Assembly: GCA_900155495.1 (NCBI GenBank)
Contig: FTLJ01000131.1
Coordinates: 16,424-80,423 of the forward strand
Length of the DNA: 64,000 nucleotides
From: Porogramme epimiltina
Lineage: Eukaryota > Basidiomycota > Agaricomycetes > Polyporales > Polyporaceae
Direction: 5' to 3'
Of this stretch, positions 49,329 to 60,577 are shown piece by piece (position 1 is the stretch's first letter; each line of letters starts with the position of its first letter). The translations under genes were made by a program, and so were the position numbers. The notes below the pieces were generated by a model that was not told the origin of the DNA, searched no databases, and saw only the letters and a list, made by a program, of their open reading frames with translations.

Positions 49329-51195
49329 CTATTCGTAGAGATAATTGATAAGCTCCCGCACAACCCGTACATTAACGCTATTCCCAATCAGTTTATACTT
49401 GGTCTTCGTCGAGACGTCCTCCGGCCAGGTGAACTTGGCATCCTGCTCTGGCCTGTCTTTCTGCGGCAGGAACGCGAAAAGCCGCAGAAGTTCGGTGGGC
49501 GAGAAGTAGCGAAGGCGCAGTGGACCCAGCAGCCGGACCGCCTCGTTATCCCCGTGATCCTGGCGCGCAAGGAACTCGTCGAAGGTTGTCGTGGTCTGTA
49601 CACACCATTCAGTTTCCGGCCTGCCGTGTGCATAACCGACTAACTCACATCCAACTCTTCGTTCATTTGCAAGACAGACCCGGCCCGTTCGACCAGCTTC
49701 GTATATCCTACGAAAATATTCAGAAAACATGATATCGCCATATTGAGTAAAACATACCCCGAGTGAAGCAACACGTTCGCTTGGCCGTAGGTAGCACAAT
49801 GTCAAACAGACGCCCCCACTTCTCCAGCGTTCGTTCGGGGATCGCGTGTGGATGAGGGCTGGCACTGATATCCTCGTTATCAAGATACTCGCGGAGCTCC
49901 GTGACAGGAATATCCACGACTTCCTCGCCGGCCTGCCCTCGGGGGTCGGTCCAGTCAGTGCCACGGCCCGGAATGTGTCTCCACACACGTTCTTTGCTGC
50001 CGTCCACTCCCGTAAAGCCCACGGGACCAGCCTTAGCTAGGAGATAGTATCGAAGCCGGGAGTTGGGGATACCGAACTGCAGCGGCGTTATGAGTAACTC
50101 TACTACGGAGTAGTGCAAGTTGCGGAGGGTACTGAGCAAGCGTAAACGCGTACTTGAAGTCTAGATGGTGATCTATCAGCTAACAGCCCTGGACAACGTA
50201 ATCCGCGCAATTCACGACGGCGCGACACGAGAAAGTGCCCTGACTAGCCAGGGAAACCTGTGTAAGAAAGTTTGCGACATCATGGGGCCATGCCGTACGT
50301 CCACAATCATACAATGTATTTCGTCGGACCTCTGATTGTTGTGCGCCTCTCTCCTGCAAAGACCAGGCTTTACGGTTGTAGTGCCCGTGATACAAGCGAT
50401 CCGTGTGGATGAATGAATGTTTTAAACCTTTTAAGCGTCGAGAGAAAGGCCCAGGTTGCTTTGCGAACTTGAGCATCTCTCCCTTCGCAAAGCAGATGGC
50501 TACGGGGCTACGGAAAGTGTATCCCTTGAGCCCTCGAGCTCTCCATGAGAATAATGCATGGCGCTCCAACTCGCTGTCACTAGAGAGCGGTAGGCGATGT
50601 GGTGGAAGCGAGCGCATGTATGGATACGCGAATCCGTCACCCAATTTCTACGTAATTCTGACTTTCCGGAGAACCACCCCGGCAGAGGGTACGCACCTCG
50701 AACCCGGCAACGTTTTCAACAAGCATGCACCGCGGCGCCTTCCCTATATGCGCGAGTTCTGGGAGGACCTCCTCCATAAGACGAATAAACGACTTCGCCC
50801 GTGGGTCCTCCGAGCCTTTGGCGAGAGGGTTGAGGACAGTGTACGGTTGGCACGACGGGGAGAGAAGCCATAGCTCCGCGTCAAGCTGCGCAAGTTCTTC
50901 CGCGAAAAGGGACGCGATGTCAACCTGTTCAAGGATGCGGTGGGTGACGGCGGACGGGGGCGGGGAGAGATCATCGAGCGACCTTTCTCACGACGTCTGG
51001 ACCATGATTTGCCGCATATACGCGACAAGCGGCCTGGTCCCAGTCGAAGGCGCGAACGACCGAGCCGTCGACATTGCTCTGGGCAAGGGCGAGGTGCAGG
51101 CCGCCTAATGAGGAACGGCGGTCAGCTCTGAGAGGGGTCTGTGGAAGAGAAGGACACTCACCGATCCCGGAATAGAACTCGAGTGCACGGAGCAT
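49329..51195 (-). CDS. TRDMT1: tRNA (cytosine-38-C5) methyltransferase, DNMT2 family
   Basis: Homologue of DNMT2/TRDMT1 and fission-yeast Pmt1, which methylates C38 of tRNA-Asp. The start at 51193-51195 gives MLRALEFYSGIG, spliced to GLHLALAQSNVDGSVV, the AdoMet motif I. Motif IV is LLSPSCQPYTVLNP, with catalytic Cys and Pro-Ser-Cys in place of Pro-Pro-Cys. Motif VI is MLVENVAGFE. After a 536-nt intron (50696-50161) the protein continues TSSTRLRLLSTLRN and LQFGIPNSRLRYYLLA, then the DNMT2-typical CFTRG and YTKLVERAGSVLQ. It ends TKYKLIGNSVNVRVVRELIN and YLYE (stop 49329-49331). An ambiguous junction after NHGPDV allows either a GTGAGA or a GTCGCT donor, changing three residues. Confidence 0.93.
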
Positions 51196-51793
51196 GGGAG
51201 GGCAGATTGGTGAAAGTTAGACTCGCAAAAGGCCGAGCTCTGTCCCTCGCGACGACGCCCCTGCGGCCTGCGCTCCGTCGGTGTATTGGCAGCCGCTTCG
51301 CCAAGGGGGAAGCCTGCAGGGTCGGTGCACAGATGGCCGTCGGAGGGGGCCCAAATGCCACCACGCAAAAATTCGGATGATGCGCGCGCGGGGCCGGTCG
51401 AGGATTTTGGACAAGAGGAGGCAAGCGCTGCGCGCATGGGGCCGCTCCATTGACCGCGCTTGGCCCAGAGGTTCGGCGCCTGCCGTAAGTCTCGATTATG
51501 TCAGCACCCTCGTTCGAACACAGTCCCAGCAAGAGAAAGTCTTGTTGCGAGCTGTTGCGATACCACCACCCCCCACGTCTCCCCTTCCTTCCTCACCGCC
51601 TCTCTTTGCCTTGCCTTCCTCCCTCCTCCCGGTATAACGCTCTCTGTGACGACCCACGCTTCGGCTGGAGCCTCCTAGCCTTGCGACGATTCTTGGTCCG
51701 CCCATCCAGGCGCTTTTCCCATCTTGGGCGACCTTTGCAACGCTTGCTTCATCTCCTTAAGATTACGCCGCTGTGGCCCCCACACCACTTTAA
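51196..51793. promoter_or_regulatory. Divergent promoter region TRDMT1/PHD gene
   Basis: About 600 bp between divergent starts. The right part (51560-51640) is strongly pyrimidine-rich on the plus strand, resembling fungal core promoters and leaders. No TATA box. Confidence 0.4.
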
Positions 51794-54700
51794 ATGTTGT
51801 CTGAGGCCCTCGGGAACTCTATGGGACTGGCGGGAGAGGAGAGTCACCACAAAATGTTGGAGGGTTCTCCGGAGACTAGGTGTGTCTACTACGTCCTCTG
51901 ACACGCCAGACCTTCAGCTCATCATGTGCCTGTAGCAACGCTTCGACCAGAGCTGGGCTTCTTCCAGCGTTTGGCCCTCAGAAAACGTCGCATCTCCCCA
52001 CACCTCAGAGGTCAGTATTCACTCTCAATGTCGGCGTTGGCTCTTTGTTCCAGTATCTTGTGCAATCGGTCTACTTAATGTATCCTCCCACGATTGAGGC
52101 TTTGGGATGGCGAGTTGTGTGGCGAATGGCTTAACCGGCACTGCCGATATGAAGGCTATTCGTCTCCGATCGTATCTGTCTAAGGGTAGATCCCGGAGAG
52201 GCGTTGTCCGTGGGTCGCACCCATCCTATGTGTGGTCCGCAAGATTAACAGGTGGACATGCTTTGTTCCGTGGTACCATTTCCTCCGCTATGCGCATAGC
52301 TTCAATAATGGGGGTGCCCTCGAGTTCACCAGCTCTGGGGAGATTTCAGTTCACTCCGGGAGTAGCTCGTGGTTAGCGTCTCCCATCACCTCACTTCTCT
52401 TCTTTAACCCGCACGAAACGGTTATCTGACGCTTCTTGAAGTAGCCCCACCAACGCTGCTGTATATGCGCCCGACTCTAATAGTGCATGCGATTCTCCTG
52501 TGCCTAACATGTAAGTTCCATTTCCTTGGTGTCCAGTTCACGAGATTGACTGTCATACGGTAGGAGCCGTGATGCCCCCATCACCCATATCGCTGCTCCT
52601 AGAGTTGTCACGCCCCCAAGGTGTGTAGTGCCCAGGTTTCTGTCGCTTCTATTATTCATTGTGGGGTAGAGAGGACATGCAGGTCGTCCCTACAACATCT
52701 TTCATGACACCAGAATCAAGGTATGTCGTCCCTTGCGGTAGGAGTGATTTCTATTCTCAACATAGCACTAGTCCTGTGTTCCCTCGTAAAACGATGCCTC
52801 CAATGACCCCGTTCGCGTACGTCCTTTTCACTTCAGTCTAGTATATTATTGACGAGCGTCTATTATAGTGGCCCATCTTCAGTCCCACATACACCTATCC
52901 GCAACCTGGTCGATACAAATGTAGACGGCTCGGCTGTTGACCGTACTGCAGGTGTGATGGCGATTGATACATCAGCGCCACCACTAGCAAAAACGCCTGC
53001 CATTTCGACACCAGTCTCAGCACATTCTCGAGGGTTGTCTCCTGCCTCTCGTTTGTCCTCGCCCTTTCAAGATAGGTCGTCCGTCAACGAACAGCGCACG
53101 GGCAAGTCTATGTCCAGCTCCCCCATTCCAGTAGACTCGCCCATGAACGACGTCTTTTCGCTATCCCCGCTCCCTGCATCTCCGCCACCACTCGCCACTC
53201 CAGTCCCTCAACGTGCCCTCGGTGGCGAGATCCAACGTATCCATCTGCAAATTGCGGCTGACCGCGCGGAACGCATGGCCGAATCAGAAGCTCGTCGACC
53301 CGAATACCTCGTGCGAGGGAAGCGGCCGCGCTCTGAGGCTGACATCCCCACCCTCGACGAGCTCGACGCCGCAGACGCCACTCTCGGCGTCGCGGAGAGC
53401 CCAGTCAAGGGCCGCCGGCTGCAGTTGTTCCAGGCGACAAGCGAGGAATCGTTCGAGCAGAGTCTGCTGGCGGGAGGGTATCCGGGTTACGGGCAGTCCC
53501 CTGCGTACAAGAAGGTTGAACCGCAAACACCACTCCCGAGCGCAAAGGGCCGGAACTCCCTCTCCCAACGCGCCTTGCACTGGCTTCAACAAGCGACACC
53601 CGGCCAGCCTGGTCCGTCCACCGCCGTCGCCGTCGACGCGCCCATACCCGAAGAGCTGGAGTGGGCCCCGAGTGAGAAAGAGATTAGGAAGCGGCGGAGG
53701 CTGGATGCGTTCCGGGATGGCAGGGAGAAGGAGCCGGCGGCGAGGCTGTACCCGCAAGAGGTCGAAGGGCTCGGGCGCGTGCTGCTCGACGTCCCCTCGG
53801 ACGGCGCGGGCGCGAGTGGGCACCCAGACATCCCCGTCAAGCGGCGCGTGAACCGGCGGAAGCGGCGACGCGGAGGTCGGCGTGGCCCTGCGGGCGAGGC
53901 GCAGGACGAGGAGGTACTCCAGCCCAACTGGCCCGACTCAGCGTTCCCGTGGTGCCTGCGCGTGCAGGAGCGCACGCAGGAGGAGAAGATGGAGGAGGAG
54001 GAGCGGCTCAGGTGGATCGAGCGTTTCCTGGACCGCGACAGCGAGAGCGATACTGCCGAAGACGACCAGGAGCTTCGCCCGCCGCTGCGGTCGCACGAGA
54101 ACGACCAGATCGCGCACCGCCGTGGGCGCGGCAAGATGGTGCCATTGCGCGCGGGCGACGGCGTGGCGCGGCGGGCGGCCGGGGTGGAGAACGTCGTGGT
54201 CCCGAGCGACCCGGCGGACGCACGCGCAGCGCTGTTGTCGAAGCGTTCCGTGCGGTCCCTTGCCGCCCGGCGACGGGGCCCGTCCGAAGAACTAGAGGAG
54301 GTCAAGTGCATTGGTTGCCGGCGCGGGGACGACGGGAGCGAGCTTGTGCAGTGTGACGAGTGCCAGACGTGGTACCACTTGCCTTGCATTGGGATTCGGA
54401 ACGTCGCAGAGTTAGGGAAGGAGGAGGATCCATGGTATTGCGACCGCTGTCTCGAAATCACGCCCTCCTCACCCATCGAGCCAATCTTGGTGCCTACCGA
54501 CGACCGCCCCATCGACGCCCCTGGCAGGCGCGACGCGCTCTTCCTCCAGAACCCGCTCATGGAATCGCCCGCACCGCACTGGGACGCCGAACGACACGCC
54601 CACGCCCCACAAACACCCGTGCGCGGCGCGGTCGGCGCGCGAGAAGACGACGGCGAGGGCCTCACGCGCACGCGCTCCTCGTACGGCGACTCCTCGCGCG

Positions 54701-55265
54701 CGGGCCCCTCGACGCCCGAGTCGTCCGCGCGCACCGTGCGCGTGTACCACACCCCGGGCCCGTTCGCGATCGCGTTCGACCGCGAGGGGTTCGACCCCGA
54801 GACGCCGTTCGACCCGACGACGACGCCGTCGCGCGGGATCAAGTTCAGCGGCGGGCCGCCGCCGACGCTCGGGCTGTCGACGCCGAAGAACGGGCTCGCG
54901 CTCTGGGCGGGGCGGGGCGGGCAGACGCCGACGCCTGCTGCGCGGTTTGGGCAGGGTGGTGCGCGGCAGGGGTGGGACGAGGGCGCGGGCGGGTTCGCGC
55001 GGAGCATCTACTCGACGGCGTACGACGACACGCCTGTGACGCATGCGTCGCGCACGGCGGAGCGGCTGTCGGTGCTGAACGCGGGCGGGAGGAGGCTGTG
55101 GGACTCGCCTGCGTTCGTGCGCCCAGACACCCCTCCTGGTGTAGGTGCCGCCGAGCGAGATGTGGATGTGGTAATGAAGGCGGAAGGTGTGTCTGTTTTG
55201 GCGTTGGCTTGTGGTTGAGAGATGGATGTGCTGACGCGGACGTGCTTGTTTGTTTTCTAGCATGA
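51794..55265 (+). CDS. PHD-finger protein, nuclear, function unassigned
   Basis: Probable chromatin reader. Early exons are tiny: 51794-51879 (MLSEALGNSMGLAGEESHHK), 51936-52010, at least 52300-52371, 52442-52510, 52564-52620, 52670-52720 and 52766-52816, then a large exon 52869-55186. All modelled junctions between them are phase 2. The large exon holds disordered Ser/Pro-rich sequence, a basic patch (KRRVNRRKRRRGGRRG) likely to be a nuclear signal, an acidic helix, and one PHD finger (54307-54455). The PHD shows CIGCRRGDDG, CDECQTWYHLPCIG and WYCDRC, all Cys4-His-Cys3 ligands present. The aromatic cage Trp supports binding of methylated H3K4, though this is inferred. The end is either TGA at 55263-55265 after a last intron or TGA at 55216-55218. 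The exon layout between 52010 and 52300 is unresolved. Confidence 0.85.
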
Positions 55266-56730
55266 TGGATAGTATGATGAAGGAACTTACCTTTTCGACC
55301 TTGCACGGACCCGCACCTTATCCTCATCCCTGCGACACCTCCCTCCGCGACACCCCGCCGACCTTTAATCCCGCCATCCCTTTATCCCCTCCTTTCCAGG
55401 TGTCCTCATCTCACATCCACCCCGTTTCCTTCCTCCGTGCTCTCCACATTCTGCCCTTTGCTTGGCACACTGTATGGACGTATGCTGTATGTGCTGCGAT
55501 AGACTATATGTTGTTAGGTAATGTTGTGCTCAGACGATGTTGTTGAACGCGTAGCGTACGTGTAGAATCCAATTGCTTGATCACCCTTCGTTATGTCGTC
55601 AGTGCTGCGCTTCCAGCCCTGGTGCCTGTGGGCAAGAAGCGAAGGCATGAGGTCATCAAGGCCGTGCTTGAAGGTATGTTGGGAGCGAGCATACATGAGC
55701 GGATACGGCCTACCCAGGCGAGACAAGACAAACTCATCAGCCATGAACGTCTAGTAGCGGGTCGGCTTGGTCGCGTTGCCCGGCTCTAGGAAAATGCATC
55801 ATTGTTCCATGTCTTGTTTTCAGATACCACTAAGAGCCTAGCAGCCAAATGAGAAAAAGTCATGGAGAGCAATATACAATACAAGAAACTCACGCGTCCC
55901 GAGCTGAGCGGGGTTCTTCAGAAAGCGCGTCGTGACGCGTCAGTCGCGGACAAGACCATTCGGTGAACGGCTCGCCATAGTAAGACGCGTAGAGAAGGTC
56001 GCGGAGAGACGGCGGCTTTGGGCGGAAGAAGCTGTAAAGAGCACCGCGACATCATGGTCAGAGTTACAAACGATCCGTACGTCGCGCGACTGGGAAGCGT
56101 GGCGGCGGCAGCTCCGACACCCCCTCCCGTGGCCCCAGCAGGGCAGCGGTCCCGAAATATTCCTGACAGAACACAAACACTCACCCTGGCTACTCGGCAG
56201 AATGCACTGCGTACTCGGCAGTAGACAGTGTCTACTCCAACTTGATGCTGTAAAGGCAATGTGAAAGGAGGCACATCTGCCTACGGGGGCTTCCCAGTAT
56301 TGCTTCCCTGTTCCCCAATGTCGCGTTGTGGGGAGCAGCGCGTCAACCGCCCCTGCCCAGGGGGCGGACATTACAGTGAGCGCGTTCCGGACGCGTCATT
56401 TCCGCGCTTGTTATCGCAGCGGAACACGACATGACCAAGGGACGGTCGGACGGATGAGGGCCGGTACCTTCCAGCACTGTGAGAGTCGCGTTGGGATTGA
56501 CAGAAGCTAAGATGGATACAGAGCGGGAGAGGGACACGAGAAGACCGGCGAGCGCGTGGCCCACGAGGCAGGACGCGTCGCGTGACGGCCGTAAGCAGGC
56601 TTTGTGACGGACGCGTCTGCGCACCAGTGGCTGCGGGCGCTCCGAGCGGTTCTCGGAGCGACGACGAGGACGGCGTCCGCTGCAGCCCTGCACCAGGCCC
56701 CGCACCCACGCCCCCACCACTCCTCCGCGG
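55266..56730. other. Intergenic region, no supported gene
   Basis: About 1.46 kb after the PHD gene. Several open frames of 100-160 codons overlap on opposite strands (55918-56274, 56343-56825) without motifs. The right end is pyrimidine-rich and is probably the promoter of the next gene. Confidence 0.4.
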
Positions 56731-57616
56731 ATGCCGTCTGCGAGCCACCAGATTCGGATTGCCATAGTATCCGTCTTCGCTCTCCTCTCCTTCCCCTCTC
56801 TTCTGATCTCCTTCTTCCAAGGCACTCGCCGCCCTCCGTCATCGTCCGCCAGGGCAATCTATCCAGGGTGAGCGTCCAGCTCCCCGCCCTGCCTCTGGTG
56901 TACGCATATAGCGCTCCCACTTCCTCATGACAAGCTCCACGGGTTCAATACGATGCGTCTGACATACTGTTGCACGGAACGCTGAGTTCCGTCTGCTTTG
57001 CATGCGATGGCCGCCCTCAGCTCGGACTTGCATGCCGACCGCTGCTCCCGCTGATCTTTTGCTCATTTCGCAGCATGCATACTCAATCTGCAAGTAGTAT
57101 TTCCGCCTTCAGAATCGTGGCGCCCGCCGCCGCCAAACCCGTTGCTCGACCGCGTGCTCGAGCTCGAGAAAGACAACCTAGAGTTACGGACACAGTCTGA
57201 GAAAGACAGGCTCGGTGAGTTCCGCTACCATCGCAGGTCGTGTCATGTACATCAAGAAGCCCGCCGTCCATGATGAACCCGAGCCTCCCCTTCGGGCTCG
57301 TGCTTTGTGTGTTCGCCGCACTGTTGCCCCTCCAGCCAGCAGCTGCAGGGAAAGATGGCTGTGGGCCCGGGCGGGCAGACCGCCGCTCAGAATTCGAAAC
57401 TAACGCTGGGATCCAATTCGCTAGAGCTTCTCGTGCTCCGCAAAGCCGCTGGTGCGAAACGACTCCGCGGGGCAGGCCCGGAAAAGAGTGGCGCGCTCCC
57501 CGACGCTGCGCCCGCTGGGAAGAAAGCAAAGTCGAAGAAGGCCGCAAAAGCTGCGACGACTCCGCTGCAACAATCGAAGTTGGAGCTGAGTGTGATTATC
57601 TCACAGACCCTCACAG
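56731..57616 (+). other. Probable 5' exons of an unrecognised gene
   Basis: Three stretches look coding. At 56731-56867 an ATG frame reads MPSASHQIRIAIVSVFALLS and FPSLLISFFQG, a likely N-terminal membrane anchor, ending before GTGAGC. Near 57075-57212, after a TTTCGCAG acceptor, comes SWRPPPPNPLLDRVLELEKD, then NLELRTQSEKDRL, a coiled coil, ending before GTGAGT. At about 57350-57616 the frame reads KLTLGSNSLELLVLRKAAGA, with a Lys/Ala-rich segment and KLELSVIISQTLT before GTGCGT. The phases between these pieces could not be reconciled by eye, so a missing exon or a wrong boundary is likely. They may belong to the gene continuing to 60324 or to a separate one. Confidence 0.4.
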
Positions 57617-58170
57617 GTGCGTCGTCTATCCACATGTTGCTGCCTCCTCGTTCGTCATACCGCGATTGTTCATCGGGGCGAAACGGATGCTCCCATCACA
57701 ATCTATTCGAGATACGTTTACCAGTACGAGATGTCGAACTCTACGTTTACCTGACCTGGATCGGAAATAAGATGATCGTTGGGTTTCAAATGACCTACTT
57801 GTCTGTTTTGGCCCATCTCTTCAATCATCTCCGCCCACAGACAGAAACAGCATCGTGCGTTGTGCTAGCCCACTGCCTCTTATGCATCAATCCCAGGCAT
57901 CTTCTCATCACCGCGCGCACTCGGATGCATCTCCGTGAATGGCCAGGGCTGCGCTCCGACCAGTGCTGTATTCTCTTGCCCTATTGGAGAGCTCAGCGGC
58001 GTCCATCATCGTGGCCCATCTAACTTACGGCCCACGGTCATGGCCGCACTCAGGGCAGACACACTAGTGTGAGTGAATCGGCCCCTGTATGCGCGTCATC
58101 TCGGGCGTCCAGGTGCTTCTGAATTCAATGTTGTTGCTCAACCGGCTTTCATTCCCCCATTCACCACTGA

Positions 58171-60324
58171 ATGGTGAATTCAGCGGGTCTGTTGCGATCG
58201 CGACCCCTGTCGTCGGATGCCCACATCCGGACACCTGTGGCCTGCTTCCGCGTTTGCCTCCAGGAGAAGCCCGGTAGTTGTTTCTTACCCACTCTTAATT
58301 GTCTATTGCCTATCACCCACCGCGCCGGGTATCCGGTCAATAGCCCACAGGCTGACGGACATTATCCAGACATTCCGACGATGTCAAGCATCACAACTGG
58401 GCTTGAAGCATTCGAGCTCATGGCAGATATGCTCGTGTCAAGTCCCCTTCATGTGCCTGTCGACCTAATCTCGTCGACCTCCACCCGCGCGCTGCGCTCG
58501 GTGGGTTCTATACTCAACTGTGTTGTGCGTCGCCATGCCTCTCCCAAGAATTGCTCGGACTCTGGACTGCTCGACGCCCTGGCGACGCTCAGAACAGCCA
58601 TTACATTCCTGTGCTCCATCGTCTCAACCGTTCTCCCTGGACTGCAAGCGCATCTCATTTCCTCTGCCCGCCGTGCGAAGACTCTGAAGTCGGTGTTAGG
58701 GCGTGCCCGTGCGTCTCAAGACCAAACCGCGGCCGCTCAGGCCATGGACGACTTCCTCGGTGCCTTGTACGCGCTGGTCCTCGCACCTGCCGTCCAATCC
58801 TTCTGGCCTCTGTCCGACGCGCATACCTCCGCCTGTCTCGTCCCTCTCTCCGGCGCGGGCTCCGGTTCCTCTGCTGGTCCACCTCAACAGTCGCCCTCGG
58901 CGGCCGCACCCCCTCCAGTAGATCTGCGCCCGGCCATCCTGGGGCTCCTCGACACGTCTCTGTCCGCGCTCTCCGACGCTCTCCACGCTCCTGGCTCTCC
59001 GGCCTCCTCGTCCCGGACGGCTTCCCACAGCGCGTCCGCGCTCACGCCCGCTGCTATTCCTGGGGACGGCCACGTCAAAACCCTCCTCGCGCTCGACTGC
59101 ATGCGCGAGCTCGAGAAGCTCTACGCTCCGCCGTCCCCGCACCCGTGTCCTCGTCGACGTGAAGACTCCTCGCCCTCGCCCCCCGCGGAATCGTCGGGCG
59201 TACACGAAAACGCAAGCGCAGTCGCCGCGCCGAACGCCCAATATACCACCCCTCCACGGCCCGGCGCACACCTCTCGCGAGCACACCCTTCCCGCGAGCC
59301 TCAGCCCCGCTTGCGCGGCGTCCGTGAAGCGCCCCCGGACGCCCTTGCGCGTGGGCGCGCAGGCACGCCGCGCGCCGCGACGCACCCCAGAGCGGACTCC
59401 GCGCGCCCACGCGCGGCGGGAAACCTCGGGGAATCTGCGCGCGGCCCCGTGCGCGGGGGCGAAAGCGTCCGACGTGCACCCGCCGCCGCCACCTCCTCCT
59501 CCGCGGCAGCTGGAGCTGCGGGCGGCCAGCGTTGTGGCGGGGAAGCTGGCAGCGGCGCGGACGGGCCCGGAGATGTCCGTCTCGGACTTGGCGCTGGTTT
59601 CGTTTCTGGCTCTCACTCTGGTTCTGGTTCTGGGTTTACTGGTCCTGGCCTTCGCTTTCGCGCCATTTCCGGCGCAATCGCCGATTCTGGCGATCTGCAC
59701 GCGCGGACGCGGGCGCGGGCGCGCCGGCTCGCGAGGAAGGACGCGCTCTGGTTCCTCTGCGCGGCGCTCACCCGGCTCCTCGCTCGCGCGTCGCCTCCGC
59801 CCTCGCCTCGCGCCCCGTCGCCGTCCGCGGAGCCGTCTCCTCCCTTTTCTGGCCCCCACGCGGCCCCGGCGGGGGCGCCCGCGCGCGCGGCGGGGAAGGT
59901 GCATGGGCACGAGAGCCTCGCGGCACCGGCGGAGATGGGGGCCGCGCTCGAGCGGGAGCTGTACGACGCGGTCGCGGAGCTGCTCCGGCGCACGGCGCCG
60001 CGCGGGGGCTTTGCGGCCGCGGCCGCGTCGAGGAGCGACGACGATCCCTGCTCTGCGGCCCTCTCTTCGCATTCGCGCCCGCCTTCGCCTTCGGAGGGGG
60101 TAGGATCGGATCGCGCGAGCGGGGGTGTGGGATATGGGGGCCGGGATGGGGAAGGCGCGGATGGGCGCGCGGATCGCGAATCGCGAGGAGAGCTCGAGAA
60201 CCTGCGCGCCGCCTGGCTGGGCGTGCGGGTGCGCTCGCAGGCCCGCGCGGGGGGCGATGGGATGGGCGAGGTCGAGCGCGGGATGCTGCTCGCAGTGTTT
60301 GAGCGAGTATGGCTCGGCGTGTGA
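58171..60324 (+). CDS. Hypothetical protein with helical ends and low-complexity middle
   Basis: A 717-codon open frame on the plus strand. A probable real start or exon boundary is near the ATG at 58381 (MSSITTGLEAFELMADMLVS). Residues to about 59110 look like folded helical protein: LVSSPLHVPVDLISSTST, LRTAITFLCSIVSTVLPGLQ, AMDDFLGALYALVLAPAVQS and VKTLLALDCMRELEKLY. The middle (59150-59700) is Ala/Arg/Pro/Ser low complexity and may contain unrecognised introns. The end is again structured: DALWFLCAALTRLLARA, AALERELYDAVAELLRR and RGMLLAVFERVWLGV before the stop at 60322-60324. No family is recognised. GC is extreme, so the opposite strand also has a long open frame (58696-60489), which is Arg-rich and judged spurious. 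Confidence 0.55.
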   Translation: MVNSAGLLRSRPLSSDAHIRTPVACFRVCLQEKPGSCFLPTLNCLLPITHRAGYPVNSPQADGHYPDIPTMSSITTGLEAFELMADMLVSSPLHVPVDLISSTSTRALRSVGSILNCVVRRHASPKNCSDSGLLDALATLRTAITFLCSIVSTVLPGLQAHLISSARRAKTLKSVLGRARASQDQTAAAQAMDDFLGALYALVLAPAVQSFWPLSDAHTSACLVPLSGAGSGSSAGPPQQSPSAAAPPPVDLRPAILGLLDTSLSALSDALHAPGSPASSSRTASHSASALTPAAIPGDGHVKTLLALDCMRELEKLYAPPSPHPCPRRREDSSPSPPAESSGVHENASAVAAPNAQYTTPPRPGAHLSRAHPSREPQPRLRGVREAPPDALARGRAGTPRAATHPRADSARPRAAGNLGESARGPVRGGESVRRAPAAATSSSAAAGAAGGQRCGGEAGSGADGPGDVRLGLGAGFVSGSHSGSGSGFTGPGLRFRAISGAIADSGDLHARTRARARRLARKDALWFLCAALTRLLARASPPPSPRAPSPSAEPSPPFSGPHAAPAGAPARAAGKVHGHESLAAPAEMGAALERELYDAVAELLRRTAPRGGFAAAAASRSDDDPCSAALSSHSRPPSPSEGVGSDRASGGVGYGGRDGEGADGRADRESRGELENLRAAWLGVRVRSQARAGGDGMGEVERGMLLAVFERVWLGV

Positions 60325-60442
60325 GCGCCCACGCGCCGCTGCTCGCGCGACAGTGCGCCTCGCGCCCCACCCGGCGGCCCCGCACTTCTCCCCCCTGCGC
60401 CCCCGCCGCGCCTCGCGCCTCGCAAGCTGTGAGGGCTGCGCG

Positions 60443-60577
60443 ATTGGCCGCGGTCGCAGATGCGCGGCGTGCGAAGTCCGGTCGGCCAATGCTCGGGTGC
60501 GGGGCGCGGATTGGCTGCGGGGGGCTCTGCGCGCGGCGGGGCCAATGGCGTGGGGGGACCTGATCTGTGCTCATTGG
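60443..60577. promoter_or_regulatory. Cluster of five CCAAT boxes
   Basis: ATTGGC/GCCAAT hexamers occur with pentamer cores at 60443-60447 (-), 60486-60490 (+), 60510-60514 (-), 60542-60546 (+) and 60573-60577 (-), spaced 24-43 bp with alternating orientation. Two more GCCAAT-type sites lie at 62772-62776 and 63613-63617. This is the consensus of the HAP/NF-Y complex. Confidence 0.7.

Noticed and set aside
53586..55007. 473-codon minus-strand frame opposite the PHD gene
   Set aside because: It is the antisense shadow of a GC-rich coding exon with a verified PHD finger on the plus strand.
58696..60489. 597-codon minus-strand open frame opposite the hypothetical gene
   Set aside because: The product is Arg/Ala/Gly-rich with no motif and arises from extreme GC content; the plus strand shows helical, protein-like ends.
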